A DNA stretch of 64,000 nt from Dyadobacter luticola (GCF_005860805.1 NZ_VCEJ01000002.1:2278375-2342374); one strand, 5' to 3'; shown: positions 8,783-19,068, counted from the first letter of the stretch. Numbers and translations are program-made. The notes: generated by a model from the letters alone, not told the origin.

Positions 8783-11700
8783 ATGCAAAAAAATGTATCT
8801 GTCAAACGGTATATAACCAATGTCATGCGAATAACTGTTACGCAGTTACTGCTTTGTGCGCTGTTCTGTGACCTTTCTTTTGCGGTGGATACGCGGGCCC
8901 AGGAGGCGCTTCGGAAGGAGATTTCCATACAAATGGAATCCGCCGAGATGCGTCAGGTACTGGCACGGATCGAAAAGCAGGCGAATGTCAAGTTCATTTA
9001 CAGCCCCAACAGCATCCAGGCACGCCAGAAAGTGTCGCTCAGTGTTGCAAAACGCCCGCTTTCCAGCGTGCTCGACCAGCTGCTGACGCCCATACAGGTT
9101 TCCTTTGAGGTAGTGGATTCGCGGATCTTGCTCCATAAAAAACCGCTGGAAGCCCTGGCCATACCCGTCGCACACGATCTTGACAAAACCATTTCCGGTA
9201 TTGTTTCCGACGATAAAGGCGAAAGCCTGCCCGGCGTGAGCGTGATCATCAAAGGCACCCAGCGCGGCAGTATCACGGGCACGGACGGTAAATTTGAGCT
9301 GGCCGTACCGGATGAAGGCACGACATTGATATTCAGTTTTGTAGGTTATGAAAGTCAGGAAATCGCCGTCGGCACCCGCACTACCGTGGACATTACCCTG
9401 AAAGCCAGCATCAAAGCATTGAGCGAGGTGGTGGTGGTAGGTTATGGTACCCAAAAGAAAACTTCGGTGACTGCTGCCGTGTCCACCTTAAAAGGAGATC
9501 AACTCTCCGCGACGCCACTTACCAACCTGAGTAACGGACTCGGCGGACGCATTTCGGGGGTGATCGCCAAGCAGGCTTCCGGCGAGCCGGGACGTGACGG
9601 TTCCAGCATTTTCATCCGCGGCGTTTCTTCGACAGGAAACAACCAGCCGCTGCTTGTGGTTGACGGTATTCCAAGGAATTTCCAGCAGCTCGATCCCAAT
9701 ACGATTGAAACATTTACGGTACTGAAAGATGCCGCCGCCGTGGCGCCTTATGGTGTGGCTGGCGCAAATGGCGTAGTACTCGTGACGACCAAGCGTGGAA
9801 AAACGGGCACGCCTTCGCTGACTTACAATGCGTACGTAGGTTTCCAAAACCCGACGGTAATGCCGGATTATGTTTACGGCTATGATTATGGTTTGCTCAA
9901 AAATGCTGCCGCCAGGGCCGCCGGGCTGCCGGTACCTTATACCGATGAGCAGTTGCAGAAATTCAAGGACGGTTCCGACAATGATTCCTATCCTGCCAAT
10001 AATTATGTAAAAGAGCTCGTCAACCGGAATGCGATCATTACCTCGCACAACATTGAGCTTTCGGGCGGCGCGGAGCGGATTAAATATTATGCAAGTCTGG
10101 GTTACCAGTATCAGGCAGGTATGTGGCCTTCTACCAATAATAAAAGGTACAACCTGGCGATGAACCTGGACGCGCAGGCGACAAAAACCACCAAGATATC
10201 TTTCAATTTGAACGGACGGGTCCAGAAATCGGAATATCCTTCGATCGGCACCTCGCGGATTTTTGAACTTGTGGCCTACGCCCATCCGCAAAACGGGCCG
10301 CTGTTTTTTAGCAATGGTTTGAATGGTACTTATGTGACCGGCAGCATTTATAACAGCGGTTACCAGAAAACCAATACCACGGCATTGTACTCGCAACTGT
10401 CTGTGGAGCAGCAGCTACCATTCATTCCCGGACTTTTTGCAAAAGGTACTATCGCGTACGACCCGGCCACGACGATGGATAAAATCTGGACCGCGCCGGT
10501 GCATCTGGCAACCATTAACCCGGTCACCAAAGTCATCACCGACGGTGTTTTTGGTGCGGCAAAAGCATCTTTGAGCCAGAATTACAAGGAGTCGCACCAG
10601 CTCACTTACCAGGCCAGTCTCAACTATGCCCGGGCATTTGGTAAAAGCAATGTGGGCGCGCTGGCCGTTTTTGAAGCCAAAGCCAATGATACCATCGCCC
10701 TGGGAGCTTCGCGCCGCAACTACAACCTCAACATTGACGAGCTGAACATGGGAAGTTCAAGCAATGCCGACGCGACGACCAACGGAACGTCCAGCTTCGG
10801 GCGGCAGATGGGCCTGGTTTACCGGGTTACTTATGATTATGCCGACAAATATCTCTTCGAAGCGAGTGGCCGATATGACGGCAGTTATTATTTCGCGCCG
10901 GAAAACCGGTTTGGTTTCTTTCCTGCGTTTTCGGTCGGCTGGCGGTTATCCGAGGAAAATTTTATCAAACAAAATCTGCGCTGGATAGACAACCTGAAAC
11001 TCCGCGGCTCCTACGGTGAAGTGGGTGCGCTGGCTGGTAGCGCGTTCCAGTTTATGAGCACATACAGCGTCGCCGGGCCGGCTTATGTCATCGGCGGCAG
11101 CGCGGTTCAGGCGATCCGCGAAAGAAATCAGCCCAACCCCAACATTACCTGGGAACGCGCGAAGAAAACGGACATTGGTTTGGAAGGAACATTCTGGAAA
11201 GGCCTCCTGAATGCAGAAATCGACTATTTCCACGAAAAGCGCTCCAATATGCTCGTCGCGCCAGACGTGATCGTACCCTCGGAATACGGCATCGGGCTGA
11301 GCCAGGTGAATGCGGGGATCATGCAGAATCAGGGGATCGACCTCTCGCTGGGATCGTCGTACCGGTTTTCGTCCGACCTGCGCGTTTCACTGAATGGTAA
11401 CCTGACTTACGCCAGAAATAAATTACTGCAAGTCTTTGAAGCAGGCGCAACTTACAACAACCCCAACCGCCGACTGACCGGAAAACCGCTCGGAACACAG
11501 TTTGGCTTCCACTCCCTGGGACTTTTCCAGGTAGCTGATTTTGACGATGCGGGAAATCTGAAACCGGGTATTGCCGTGCAGCCCTGGGGTGCCGTGCAGC
11601 CGGGCGACATTCGCTACGAGGATATGAATAACGATGGCAAGATCAACGACGACGACCGGACGCGGATCGGTGATGCCGTAGCGACGCCGCGCATCATTTA

Positions 11701-12157
11701 TGGTGTTTCGCCAAGTGTTCAGTTCAAAGGTTTTAATCTGGATATTTTATTTCAGGGTGCCGCCAAAACCAACTTTTATTACTCCGGCAGCGCGGCCTGG
11801 GCATTTTCAAACGGCATGGGCGCGGTGAAGGAAACATTGGATTACTGGACACCCGAAAATCCCGACGCCACCTACCCGCGCATCACCAACGCACCGACGA
11901 CCAACAACACGCAGACGTCGTCATACTGGGTCGGCGACGCGAGTTACCTCCGGCTAAAAAGCGCCACATTATCCTACTCGATCCCGGCAGATGTGACGAA
12001 GAAAATCAGAATCCAGAATGCGCGGGTATATGTTTCCGGACAGAACATCTTGACTTGGACCAAGTTGCGGAATTTTGATCCTGAAATCACTCAGGTAAAT
12101 GCGTGGAGTTATCCGCAGCAAAAAGTAATGTCAGTTGGCTTGAATGTTACCTTCTAA
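8783..12157 (+). CDS. SusC/RagA-type TonB-dependent outer-membrane transporter with STN signalling domain
   Basis: This 1124-residue protein is the outer-membrane channel of a glycan or peptide uptake pair. After a signal peptide (about 1-40, ending in TRAQ) come an STN domain (about 48-122, MRQVLARIEKQANVKFIY), a carboxypeptidase-regulatory-like beta domain (about 136-210, ISGIVSDDKGESLPGVSV), the plug (from SEVVVVGYGTQKK at about 215) and a long beta barrel ending in a terminal Phe. The STN domain couples substrate binding to FecR and the sigma factor upstream. It is followed 18 bp later by its SusD partner. The substrate cannot be read from the sequence. Confidence 0.96.
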   Translation: MQKNVSVKRYITNVMRITVTQLLLCALFCDLSFAVDTRAQEALRKEISIQMESAEMRQVLARIEKQANVKFIYSPNSIQARQKVSLSVAKRPLSSVLDQLLTPIQVSFEVVDSRILLHKKPLEALAIPVAHDLDKTISGIVSDDKGESLPGVSVIIKGTQRGSITGTDGKFELAVPDEGTTLIFSFVGYESQEIAVGTRTTVDITLKASIKALSEVVVVGYGTQKKTSVTAAVSTLKGDQLSATPLTNLSNGLGGRISGVIAKQASGEPGRDGSSIFIRGVSSTGNNQPLLVVDGIPRNFQQLDPNTIETFTVLKDAAAVAPYGVAGANGVVLVTTKRGKTGTPSLTYNAYVGFQNPTVMPDYVYGYDYGLLKNAAARAAGLPVPYTDEQLQKFKDGSDNDSYPANNYVKELVNRNAIITSHNIELSGGAERIKYYASLGYQYQAGMWPSTNNKRYNLAMNLDAQATKTTKISFNLNGRVQKSEYPSIGTSRIFELVAYAHPQNGPLFFSNGLNGTYVTGSIYNSGYQKTNTTALYSQLSVEQQLPFIPGLFAKGTIAYDPATTMDKIWTAPVHLATINPVTKVITDGVFGAAKASLSQNYKESHQLTYQASLNYARAFGKSNVGALAVFEAKANDTIALGASRRNYNLNIDELNMGSSSNADATTNGTSSFGRQMGLVYRVTYDYADKYLFEASGRYDGSYYFAPENRFGFFPAFSVGWRLSEENFIKQNLRWIDNLKLRGSYGEVGALAGSAFQFMSTYSVAGPAYVIGGSAVQAIRERNQPNPNITWERAKKTDIGLEGTFWKGLLNAEIDYFHEKRSNMLVAPDVIVPSEYGIGLSQVNAGIMQNQGIDLSLGSSYRFSSDLRVSLNGNLTYARNKLLQVFEAGATYNNPNRRLTGKPLGTQFGFHSLGLFQVADFDDAGNLKPGIAVQPWGAVQPGDIRYEDMNNDGKINDDDRTRIGDAVATPRIIYGVSPSVQFKGFNLDILFQGAAKTNFYYSGSAAWAFSNGMGAVKETLDYWTPENPDATYPRITNAPTTNNTQTSSYWVGDASYLRLKSATLSYSIPADVTKKIRIQNARVYVSGQNILTWTKLRNFDPEITQVNAWSYPQQKVMSVGLNVTF

Positions 12158-12175
12158 TCCTAAAACCCACCGATC

Positions 12176-13822
12176 ATGAGACTACACAGGTTTACGAATT
12201 TGAATGGTAAAATCATTTTGCTGTTCATAACATTGAATATTTTTTCCTGCAAGCAATTCCTGGATGTGACCCCGAAAGACCAGATTTCGGACGATGCCGT
12301 TTGGACGGATACAGGCACTGCGGACCTTTTTTTAAACAATGTTTATTCCGGAATCGCGGGGCCTTTCAACACATTTGACCCCTGGGAAAATTTCACCGAC
12401 AATGCTATGAATGGTGTGAATGGTCTGGCCAGCAGGGTTTTGTATTCGCCTGCGGTTTACACACCCAATGATGCGCCCAACTGGTGGAGCCAATATGCTA
12501 ACATCCGCCGGGCCAATGTTTTCATTGAAAAGGTAACTGCCTCTACCCTGCCGGAAGACTGGAAAAAGCCGAAGATCGCCGAAGCCCGGTTCCTGCGCGC
12601 CTATTTTTACCAGCTTTTGTGGACGGCCCACGGCGGCGTACCGATCATTACCAATGCTTTGGATCAAAACAAGGAAGGTGACGGCATTTTCAGGGCTAGA
12701 AATACGGATGAAGAAACCTTCAAATTCATTGTGGACGAATGTGCGGCAATCCTGAATGACCTTCCCCTCAAAGCCGAGGCAGGCCGCGTTTCAAAAGCTT
12801 CTGCGCTGACATTGAAGGGTTTCTGTGAATTGTTCTGGGCAAGTCCTTTGAAAAATACGACAAATGATAAAGCCCGCTGGGCAACAGCCGCTGCTACCAA
12901 CAAGCAGGTGATCGACCTCGGTTCACATAGTTTGTTTTCCAATTATGAAACTCAGTTTTATGAGGATAATAACAACAATGTGGAGGTAATTTTTGCCAAA
13001 CAATACCTTGGTGGAACTGCCCTAGGCAGCGGGAAGGAAGGCCTGTGGGGACCGTGGATCGTGGGCGGCGTGCAAAAAGCGTATGGCGGCGTGGACCCGA
13101 CCCAGGAACTCGTGGACGAGTATGCGATGGCGAATGGTCTGCCGATTACCGATCCTGCCTCGGGCTATGATCCACAAAAGCCCTATACCGGCCGCGAGCA
13201 GCGATTTTACCAGTCGATCGTGTACGATGGTTCTTTCTGGACGGGTGCCGAAATGGTCATGAAACAGGGCGTCGGTAGCCGCAATGCCACGGATTTGAGT
13301 AATACCAATGAGGCCACGAATACCGGCTATTATTTGCGTAAAACCCTGAACCCCAAGTATGCAGTGAACGGAAACAACCAGCTCAACAGTGGCAGCTTTA
13401 TCATTTACCGCTACGCCGAAGTACTGCTCAGCTATGCCGAGGCACAAAATGAAGCCGTCGGCCCGGATGCGTCGGTTTATACCGCGATCAATCAAATTCG
13501 TACGAGATCGGCTTTGCCAGCATTGAAAGCCGGTTTGACACAAGCTGAAATGCGGGTAGCGATCCAGCGGGAACGTCGGGTGGAGCTCGCATTTGAAGAG
13601 CGGCGCTGGTTTGATTTGATCAGGTTAAAACTGGCTGAGAAGAATCTGAACGGCACATTGCATGCGATGAAAATTGAGGTAGTGGGTGGAAAAACGGTCT
13701 ATACCGTGATCCCGGCGCCGGAGGGCGGCAAAAAGTTTTATCCTGAAAAAAACTATCTGCTGCCGATCCCGCAATCTGCTATCAATCAAAACACTAAATT
13801 GGTCCAAAACCCGAATTACTGA
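12176..13822 (+). CDS. SusD/RagB-family surface lipoprotein
   Basis: This 548-residue protein is the substrate-capturing lid of the SusC channel. The signal sequence ends in NIFSC, making Cys25 the lipid-modified residue. The FLDVTPKDQIS segment just after it is the usual SusD start, TPR-like helices follow (EARFLRAYFYQLL near residue 140), and the C-terminal part has the family signature RRVELAFEERRWFDLIR followed by the PIPQSAINQN ending. It is 18 bp downstream of the SusC gene and only four bases before the next gene, so the transport pair and the downstream enzymes are probably on one transcript. Confidence 0.96.
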   Translation: MRLHRFTNLNGKIILLFITLNIFSCKQFLDVTPKDQISDDAVWTDTGTADLFLNNVYSGIAGPFNTFDPWENFTDNAMNGVNGLASRVLYSPAVYTPNDAPNWWSQYANIRRANVFIEKVTASTLPEDWKKPKIAEARFLRAYFYQLLWTAHGGVPIITNALDQNKEGDGIFRARNTDEETFKFIVDECAAILNDLPLKAEAGRVSKASALTLKGFCELFWASPLKNTTNDKARWATAAATNKQVIDLGSHSLFSNYETQFYEDNNNNVEVIFAKQYLGGTALGSGKEGLWGPWIVGGVQKAYGGVDPTQELVDEYAMANGLPITDPASGYDPQKPYTGREQRFYQSIVYDGSFWTGAEMVMKQGVGSRNATDLSNTNEATNTGYYLRKTLNPKYAVNGNNQLNSGSFIIYRYAEVLLSYAEAQNEAVGPDASVYTAINQIRTRSALPALKAGLTQAEMRVAIQRERRVELAFEERRWFDLIRLKLAEKNLNGTLHAMKIEVVGGKTVYTVIPAPEGGKKFYPEKNYLLPIPQSAINQNTKLVQNPNY

Positions 13823-13826
13823 TCTG

Positions 13827-16800
13827 ATGCGTCGTAAACACATTTTAAATATTTTGCCTTTTTGCGTATGCCTGCTCGCCGCGAGCAGCCGGCCGACCGT
13901 TCACGAAGTACCGCCGGAAAAAGCATTGGCGACATTGCAGGTCGCGGATGGTTTTCAGATTGAAATGATCGCCAGCGAGCCGCTCGTGGCCGATCCGGTG
14001 GCGATGGAAATCGACGAGGCCGGGCGCATGTATGTCGTGGAAATGCACGGGTATCCGCTCGATAAAAGTGGTTCGGGTAAAATAAAGTTGCTGACGGACA
14101 CCGACGGCGATGGAAAAATGGACCAGAGCGTGGCATTTGCGGAGGGATTAATGTTACCGACCGGCGTGATGCGCTGGAAAAAAGGGATCCTCGTCACTGA
14201 CGCGCCGAATGTGCTGTATTTGGAAGATACTGATAATGATGGCAAAGCGGATGTGCGCGACACGCTGGTGACCGGTTTTGCATTGTCTAACCCCCAGCAT
14301 AATCTCAATAACCCGACGCTCGGGCTGGACAACTGGATCTACCTCGGCCACGAACCGGCCGTGACGACGCAGACTTACAAAAGTGAGTTCGGTGACCGGG
14401 GCGGCGATGTGTATTATCCTGATAAACAGAACACGCCGCGCCTGCCCGACAATGCCCGCGGCCGGAGCGTACGCATGCGTCCCGACCGTGCGGGGCTCGA
14501 AATTTTGTCAGCCAACACGCAGTTTGGGCACACTTTCGATAATTGGGGAAGGTACCTGCTTGTGAGCAATGCCAACCACATTATCCACCAGGTGATTTCG
14601 GCGGCGTACTTAAATCGTAACCCGAGTTTGCTGGTGTCGAATGCAGCGCAGTCGATTTCGGACCATGGTACTGCGGCGGAAGTTTTTCCGATCACGCAAA
14701 ACCCGCAAAACCAGCTCCTGACCGACCTGGGCGTTTTTACATCGGCTTGTGGATCAAAAACATATCAGGGCGGCATTTTTCCGGCTCCTTTTGACAGCGT
14801 GATGTTCGTAGCCGAGCCGGTGAGCAACATCATCCATGCCGACCTGATCCGCGACAAAGGCGCCACCTTCACGGCGAGCCGGGTTTTTCAAAACAAAGAA
14901 TTCCTCGCCTCGACCGACGCCTGGTTCCGCCCGGTGAACATGTACATTGGGCCCGACGGCGCGCTGTATGTGGTGGATTATTATCGCCAGATCATCGAGC
15001 ATCCGGAGTGGATGGCGGACGATGTGGTGAAATCGGGCCAGCTTTATAATGGGATGGACAAAGGCCGGATTTACCGGATTTCACCAAAAGGTACCGCCAA
15101 AGCGAGCTGGGCGAAGGATTTGAAAGCCGCCAACTGGACGAATGCATTTTTATTGGAAAAACTTGCCGACAAAAACATCTGGTGGCGGCGCAATGCCCAA
15201 CGTTTACTCATCGACGTAAATGATAAAAACAACATTGCCGGGTTAGAAAAAATGGTTTTGGAGGACAAAAACCCGCTCGGCCGCCTGCATGCGATGTATA
15301 CTTTGGAAGGTATGAATGCTTTGAAACCGGCGCTTTTGGTGAATGCTTTGAAGGATAACGAAGCCGGTGTGCGGGAGAATGCGGTGAAACTATCGGAGCC
15401 TTTTTTAAAAGATAGTAACCTGCAAAATGCGCTGGTATCCTTGCAGAATGATCCGTCTGCAAAAGTAAGGTATCAGTTGCTTTGTACGCTCGGGTTTCTG
15501 GATACGCCAGAAGTCATAAAAGCCAGGGAAAATCTTTTGTTTAAAAATCTGGATGATCCCTGGATGCAGGTCGCGGCGCTATCTGCGGTACCTTCTGCCA
15601 AAAACAATTTGTTGGGCGAGGTTTTGAACCGATATCAAAAAGGAAATCCTGCCTATGCTTCGCTCGTTGAAAAACTGAGTACGATGACTGGAAATGGCGG
15701 CACTGCGCCCGAGATTAAAGCAGCAATCAGCCGCGCATTAAAGCCGGATGCAGAAAATAAAGGTTGGCAGGCTGCTGTTTTGCAGGGATTGTCTATTGGT
15801 TTGAAAAACAACAAAACGGCGATGGCTTCTCTCAAGAGTGAGCAGGATTTGCTGGTGAATGCCGCGACGGAAAACGCTTCTCCGGCCGTGCGGCAGGGCA
15901 GTATTCAGCTTTTGCAGGTTGTAGGCATATCGGAAAATGCGACTACGAAAGCCGGTGTTTCAAAGGCGCTTAAAATTGCATCGGACAAAAATCTGAATGT
16001 TGACAATCGCACCGCGGCGATCAACTTTTTAGCATTGGATAATCCTAAAACCCACGCCGAAACGCTCAAAAAACTCATCGCCCCCACCGAGCCGCTTCCG
16101 GTGCAGCTGGCGGCATTAAAAACATTGAGCGCAATCCCGGATAATACGGTAAGTGTCTTTGTCACAGAACAATGGCCTTCGCTGACCCGGGATGTACGCA
16201 ATGCGGCGATCAATACTTTTATGACAAATGAGTCAAGGATTGCGCTGCTGCTGGATGCGATTGAGAACAAAACCATTGACCCGTCGGCCATCGGCTGGCC
16301 CCGAAGCGTGGGGCTAATGGCGCAGGGAAATGCGGCTTTAAAAGCACGGTCGAGAATGTTGCTGACGAAGAAGGACGATGGCCGGGCGGAGGTGATAAAA
16401 GCTTATATGCCAGCATTATCGATGACCGGTAACATGGAAAATGGCCGCATGGTTTTCCAGAAAAACTGCTCAACGTGTCACCAGATCGGCGGAAAATCCG
16501 GCACGGCTTATGGCCCCGACCTGGGCACGATCCGCAACCGTCGTCCCGAATCGATCATGGGCGACATTCTGAACCCGAATTTGTCCATCGCCGATGGCTT
16601 TGATATCTGGTCCATCGAAATGAAGGAGGGCGAGCCGGTGCAGGGGCTCATCGCTACCGAATCGCCAACTGCATTGACGGTCAAAAATTATGGCGGGCAG
16701 GAAACGGTTGTCGCCCGAGCTAACATTAAGTCGCTGAAAGCATTAGGTATGTCAGTAATGCCTGCGGGGCTGGAAAATCAGATCAGCCAGCAGGAGATGT

Positions 16801-16853
16801 CAGACTTGCTTTTGTATTTAAAACAGGGCAAACAGGACACTGCCGCACATTAA
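13827..16853 (+). CDS. Propeller/HEAT/cytochrome c protein of the PVC-type membrane-bound dehydrogenase family
   Basis: This 1008-residue exported protein has three parts. Residues 30-420 form a propeller of the putative membrane-bound dehydrogenase type first described in Planctomycetes and Verrucomicrobia (GFQIEMIASEPLVADPVAM, then DTDGDGKMD and DTDNDGKAD loops that look calcium-binding). Residues 440-840 look like HEAT-type helical repeats. The C-terminal 140 residues are a cytochrome c-like heme-binding domain with Cys881, Cys884 and His885 in CSTCH. It probably oxidises a sugar-like substrate and passes electrons to its heme; the substrate is unknown. It starts four bases after the SusD stop. 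The extracytoplasmic location is inferred from the hydrophobic N-terminus and the heme motif. Confidence 0.85.
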   Translation: MRRKHILNILPFCVCLLAASSRPTVHEVPPEKALATLQVADGFQIEMIASEPLVADPVAMEIDEAGRMYVVEMHGYPLDKSGSGKIKLLTDTDGDGKMDQSVAFAEGLMLPTGVMRWKKGILVTDAPNVLYLEDTDNDGKADVRDTLVTGFALSNPQHNLNNPTLGLDNWIYLGHEPAVTTQTYKSEFGDRGGDVYYPDKQNTPRLPDNARGRSVRMRPDRAGLEILSANTQFGHTFDNWGRYLLVSNANHIIHQVISAAYLNRNPSLLVSNAAQSISDHGTAAEVFPITQNPQNQLLTDLGVFTSACGSKTYQGGIFPAPFDSVMFVAEPVSNIIHADLIRDKGATFTASRVFQNKEFLASTDAWFRPVNMYIGPDGALYVVDYYRQIIEHPEWMADDVVKSGQLYNGMDKGRIYRISPKGTAKASWAKDLKAANWTNAFLLEKLADKNIWWRRNAQRLLIDVNDKNNIAGLEKMVLEDKNPLGRLHAMYTLEGMNALKPALLVNALKDNEAGVRENAVKLSEPFLKDSNLQNALVSLQNDPSAKVRYQLLCTLGFLDTPEVIKARENLLFKNLDDPWMQVAALSAVPSAKNNLLGEVLNRYQKGNPAYASLVEKLSTMTGNGGTAPEIKAAISRALKPDAENKGWQAAVLQGLSIGLKNNKTAMASLKSEQDLLVNAATENASPAVRQGSIQLLQVVGISENATTKAGVSKALKIASDKNLNVDNRTAAINFLALDNPKTHAETLKKLIAPTEPLPVQLAALKTLSAIPDNTVSVFVTEQWPSLTRDVRNAAINTFMTNESRIALLLDAIENKTIDPSAIGWPRSVGLMAQGNAALKARSRMLLTKKDDGRAEVIKAYMPALSMTGNMENGRMVFQKNCSTCHQIGGKSGTAYGPDLGTIRNRRPESIMGDILNPNLSIADGFDIWSIEMKEGEPVQGLIATESPTALTVKNYGGQETVVARANIKSLKALGMSVMPAGLENQISQQEMSDLLLYLKQGKQDTAAH

Positions 16854-16888
16854 GGTTATTATTTTATTTAAACTAAAAAACTGAAAAT

Positions 16889-18217
16889 ATGGCCTTGGAT
16901 CGTCAGGCATTTTGTATCCCAACCAGAACCAAACTTATCCTAGCGTTGCTGGCAATATTGTGCTGCGCGAGTGCGCCGGCTATTGCAGTATTCCGTGCGG
17001 CGGTGGTAAAAGTGGACATTACGCCAACCGATTCACAATATTTGCTCGGCTACGGCCCACGCAAATCGGAAGGGGTTTATGATAAAATTTATCACCGGAT
17101 CGTGCTCATGGACGACGGCGTGACGCAGTTTGCAATCGTCTCTTCCGACCTCGCGCTGGTAGCGCCTTCGGAATATGATAAGGTGGCGGCAAAACTCCAA
17201 AAAGAATTAAAAATCAATCCTGTGAATTTTTGGTGGACATTTACGCATACACATTCGGCACCGGAAGTTGGCCCGCCGGGGTTGCCAGCCGTGTTTTTGG
17301 GCGACCGCTACAAGCACGATTTTGACAAGGTATATACCGAAATGGTGGAGCAAAAGCTGATCGAGGGCATTGCAGAGGCCCGGAAAAAGCTTGCTCCCGC
17401 CAAACTCGGTACGGGCTGGGGTTTCGCCTCAGCCAACATTAACCGCCGCGCGAGACTGGCAGACGGCAAAATCACCTTGGGCATGAACCCCGACGGTCCC
17501 GTCGACCGGCGCATCGGGCTGATCCGGCTTGAAAAAGAAGACGGTAGCCTCCTTACCCTGATCGCGAATTATGCGATGCACGGCACCGTCTTCGCCGCAA
17601 TCACCGAAATCAGCGCGGATGGGCCAGGTATCGTGGCCGAATATGTGGAAGAAAAACTGGGCGTGCCGATGTTGTATATCAATGGCGCAGCTGGCAACAT
17701 TGCGCCACTTTACAGTCAGCAGGAAGCGCCGAGCGGGAAAAGGGTGTTGCCGCAGTTCAAGGTGATGCTTGGGGATAAAATTATCAAAGCCAACAAAGAC
17801 ATTCTGGCAATGACTTCGGACGTGAAATTGCGCACGAGCGTCATGACGGTGGAAACGCCGAGGAAAGCCGGGCTGGGCTGGACGGATGATATGCTGAACT
17901 ACACCAGGACGACCAAAGAGGGCATTAACCTGGTAAAGCTGCCCGTGCGGTTTCTGAAAATCAATGAAGATATCGCGATATGGAGCGCCCCGCTCGAACT
18001 TTTTTGCGAGGTTTCCAATGAAATCCGCGACCGCTCGCCTTTTCCGGTTACGATGTATTTTGGCTACGGAAATGGGTGGCTGGGCTATATGCTGACCGAA
18101 AATGAATACGCGCAGGGCGGCTACGAATCGACCGTGACGCCTTACTCGCCCAAAGCCGCGCAGGACCTGACGGACGCGGTCATGAATTATTTACAGGGAG
18201 AAATGAAAAAACCTTGA
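16889..18217 (+). CDS. Neutral/alkaline ceramidase N-terminal domain-family hydrolase
   Basis: This 442-residue secreted protein has a signal peptide (about 13-34) and the ceramidase-like amidohydrolase core: VDITPT near the start, the metal-binding FTHTHSAPE motif near residue 115, NYAMHGT near 230 and INGAAGNIAP near 270. Bona fide neutral ceramidases have a Ser nucleophile in the last motif (GDxSPN-type), while this protein has Ala-Pro, so ceramide hydrolysis should not be assumed; relatives in Bacteroidota are usually of unknown substrate. It lies 35 bp after the dehydrogenase gene and four bases before the deacetylase gene, in the same plus-strand series. Confidence 0.75.
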   Translation: MALDRQAFCIPTRTKLILALLAILCCASAPAIAVFRAAVVKVDITPTDSQYLLGYGPRKSEGVYDKIYHRIVLMDDGVTQFAIVSSDLALVAPSEYDKVAAKLQKELKINPVNFWWTFTHTHSAPEVGPPGLPAVFLGDRYKHDFDKVYTEMVEQKLIEGIAEARKKLAPAKLGTGWGFASANINRRARLADGKITLGMNPDGPVDRRIGLIRLEKEDGSLLTLIANYAMHGTVFAAITEISADGPGIVAEYVEEKLGVPMLYINGAAGNIAPLYSQQEAPSGKRVLPQFKVMLGDKIIKANKDILAMTSDVKLRTSVMTVETPRKAGLGWTDDMLNYTRTTKEGINLVKLPVRFLKINEDIAIWSAPLELFCEVSNEIRDRSPFPVTMYFGYGNGWLGYMLTENEYAQGGYESTVTPYSPKAAQDLTDAVMNYLQGEMKKP

Positions 18218-18221
18218 CCAA

Positions 18222-19049
18222 ATGCTTAAAACAATGAAAATGTCATCACTGAAATGTTCCGCCTATTTATTTGCTGTCTCCATTTTAATGTTCTGTCCGG
18301 GGAAAACTTTGGCGCAGAAAGAGACATTTAAGTGGCCGGAAGGGAAGAAAATCGCATTAAGTCTTTCATTTGACGATGCGCGCGGAAGTCAGGCTACGAC
18401 CGGGATCCCGTTTTTAAATCAATACAATGTAAAAGGCACATTTTACCTGGTACCATCGGCGGCTGAGAAGCAGCTGGAAGGTTGGAAAAAGGCGGTAGCA
18501 AGTGGGCAGGAAATTGGGAATCACTCCATCAACCATCCTTGCTCGGGCAATTTTCCCTGGGCGAGACCGAATGCTTTGGAAGGTTACACTTTGGAGAAAA
18601 TGAAGGCTGAGCTGGTCGCGGCGAACGATCAGATCTATAAAATGCTGGGCGTGAAGCCGGAAGTTTTTGCCTATCCCTGCGGCGGGACTTTTGTCGGTCG
18701 CGGTGTGAATACCAAGAGTTATGTCCCGGTGGTGGCGGAGTTGTTCCTGACAGGTCGCGGCTGGCTGGACGAAGGGCCAAATGATCCGCAATTCGGCGAT
18801 TTCGCGCAGCTGACCGGGATGGAAATGGATGGGAAAGATTTCGAGCAGGTACTTGCGATGATCGAGCAGACGCGGCAGAATGGTCAGTGGCTGGTTTTAG
18901 CCGGGCACGAAATAGGCGAAAGCGGGAGTCAGACCACGCGGTTATCGATGCTGAAAAAGCTGATTGAATATGCGCAGGATCCTAAAAACGGGATCTGGCT
19001 GGCGCCGGTGGGGACGGTGGCGAAGTATGTGAAGGCTAATCGGAAATGA
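18222..19049 (+). CDS. NodB-type polysaccharide deacetylase
   Basis: This 275-residue protein has a signal peptide (about 10-31, ending LAQ) and a NodB homology domain. The metal site is visible: Asp51/Asp52 in LSFDDARG and the pair His101/His105 in NHSINH. YPCGGTF near residue 147 and the LVLAGHEIG motif near 225 complete the fold. Family members remove N-acetyl or O-acetyl groups from glycans. It is the last gene of the plus-strand series that begins with SusC/SusD, so its substrate is plausibly the glycan imported by that pair. Met6 is an alternative start. Confidence 0.9.
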   Translation: MLKTMKMSSLKCSAYLFAVSILMFCPGKTLAQKETFKWPEGKKIALSLSFDDARGSQATTGIPFLNQYNVKGTFYLVPSAAEKQLEGWKKAVASGQEIGNHSINHPCSGNFPWARPNALEGYTLEKMKAELVAANDQIYKMLGVKPEVFAYPCGGTFVGRGVNTKSYVPVVAELFLTGRGWLDEGPNDPQFGDFAQLTGMEMDGKDFEQVLAMIEQTRQNGQWLVLAGHEIGESGSQTTRLSMLKKLIEYAQDPKNGIWLAPVGTVAKYVKANRK

Positions 19050-19068
19050 CACTGTGTATTAATGGCTT

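Noticed and set aside
9488..10396. A 302-codon minus-strand frame inside the SusC gene.
   Set aside because: It is antisense to the plug and barrel of a well-conserved TonB-dependent protein and shows no own features.
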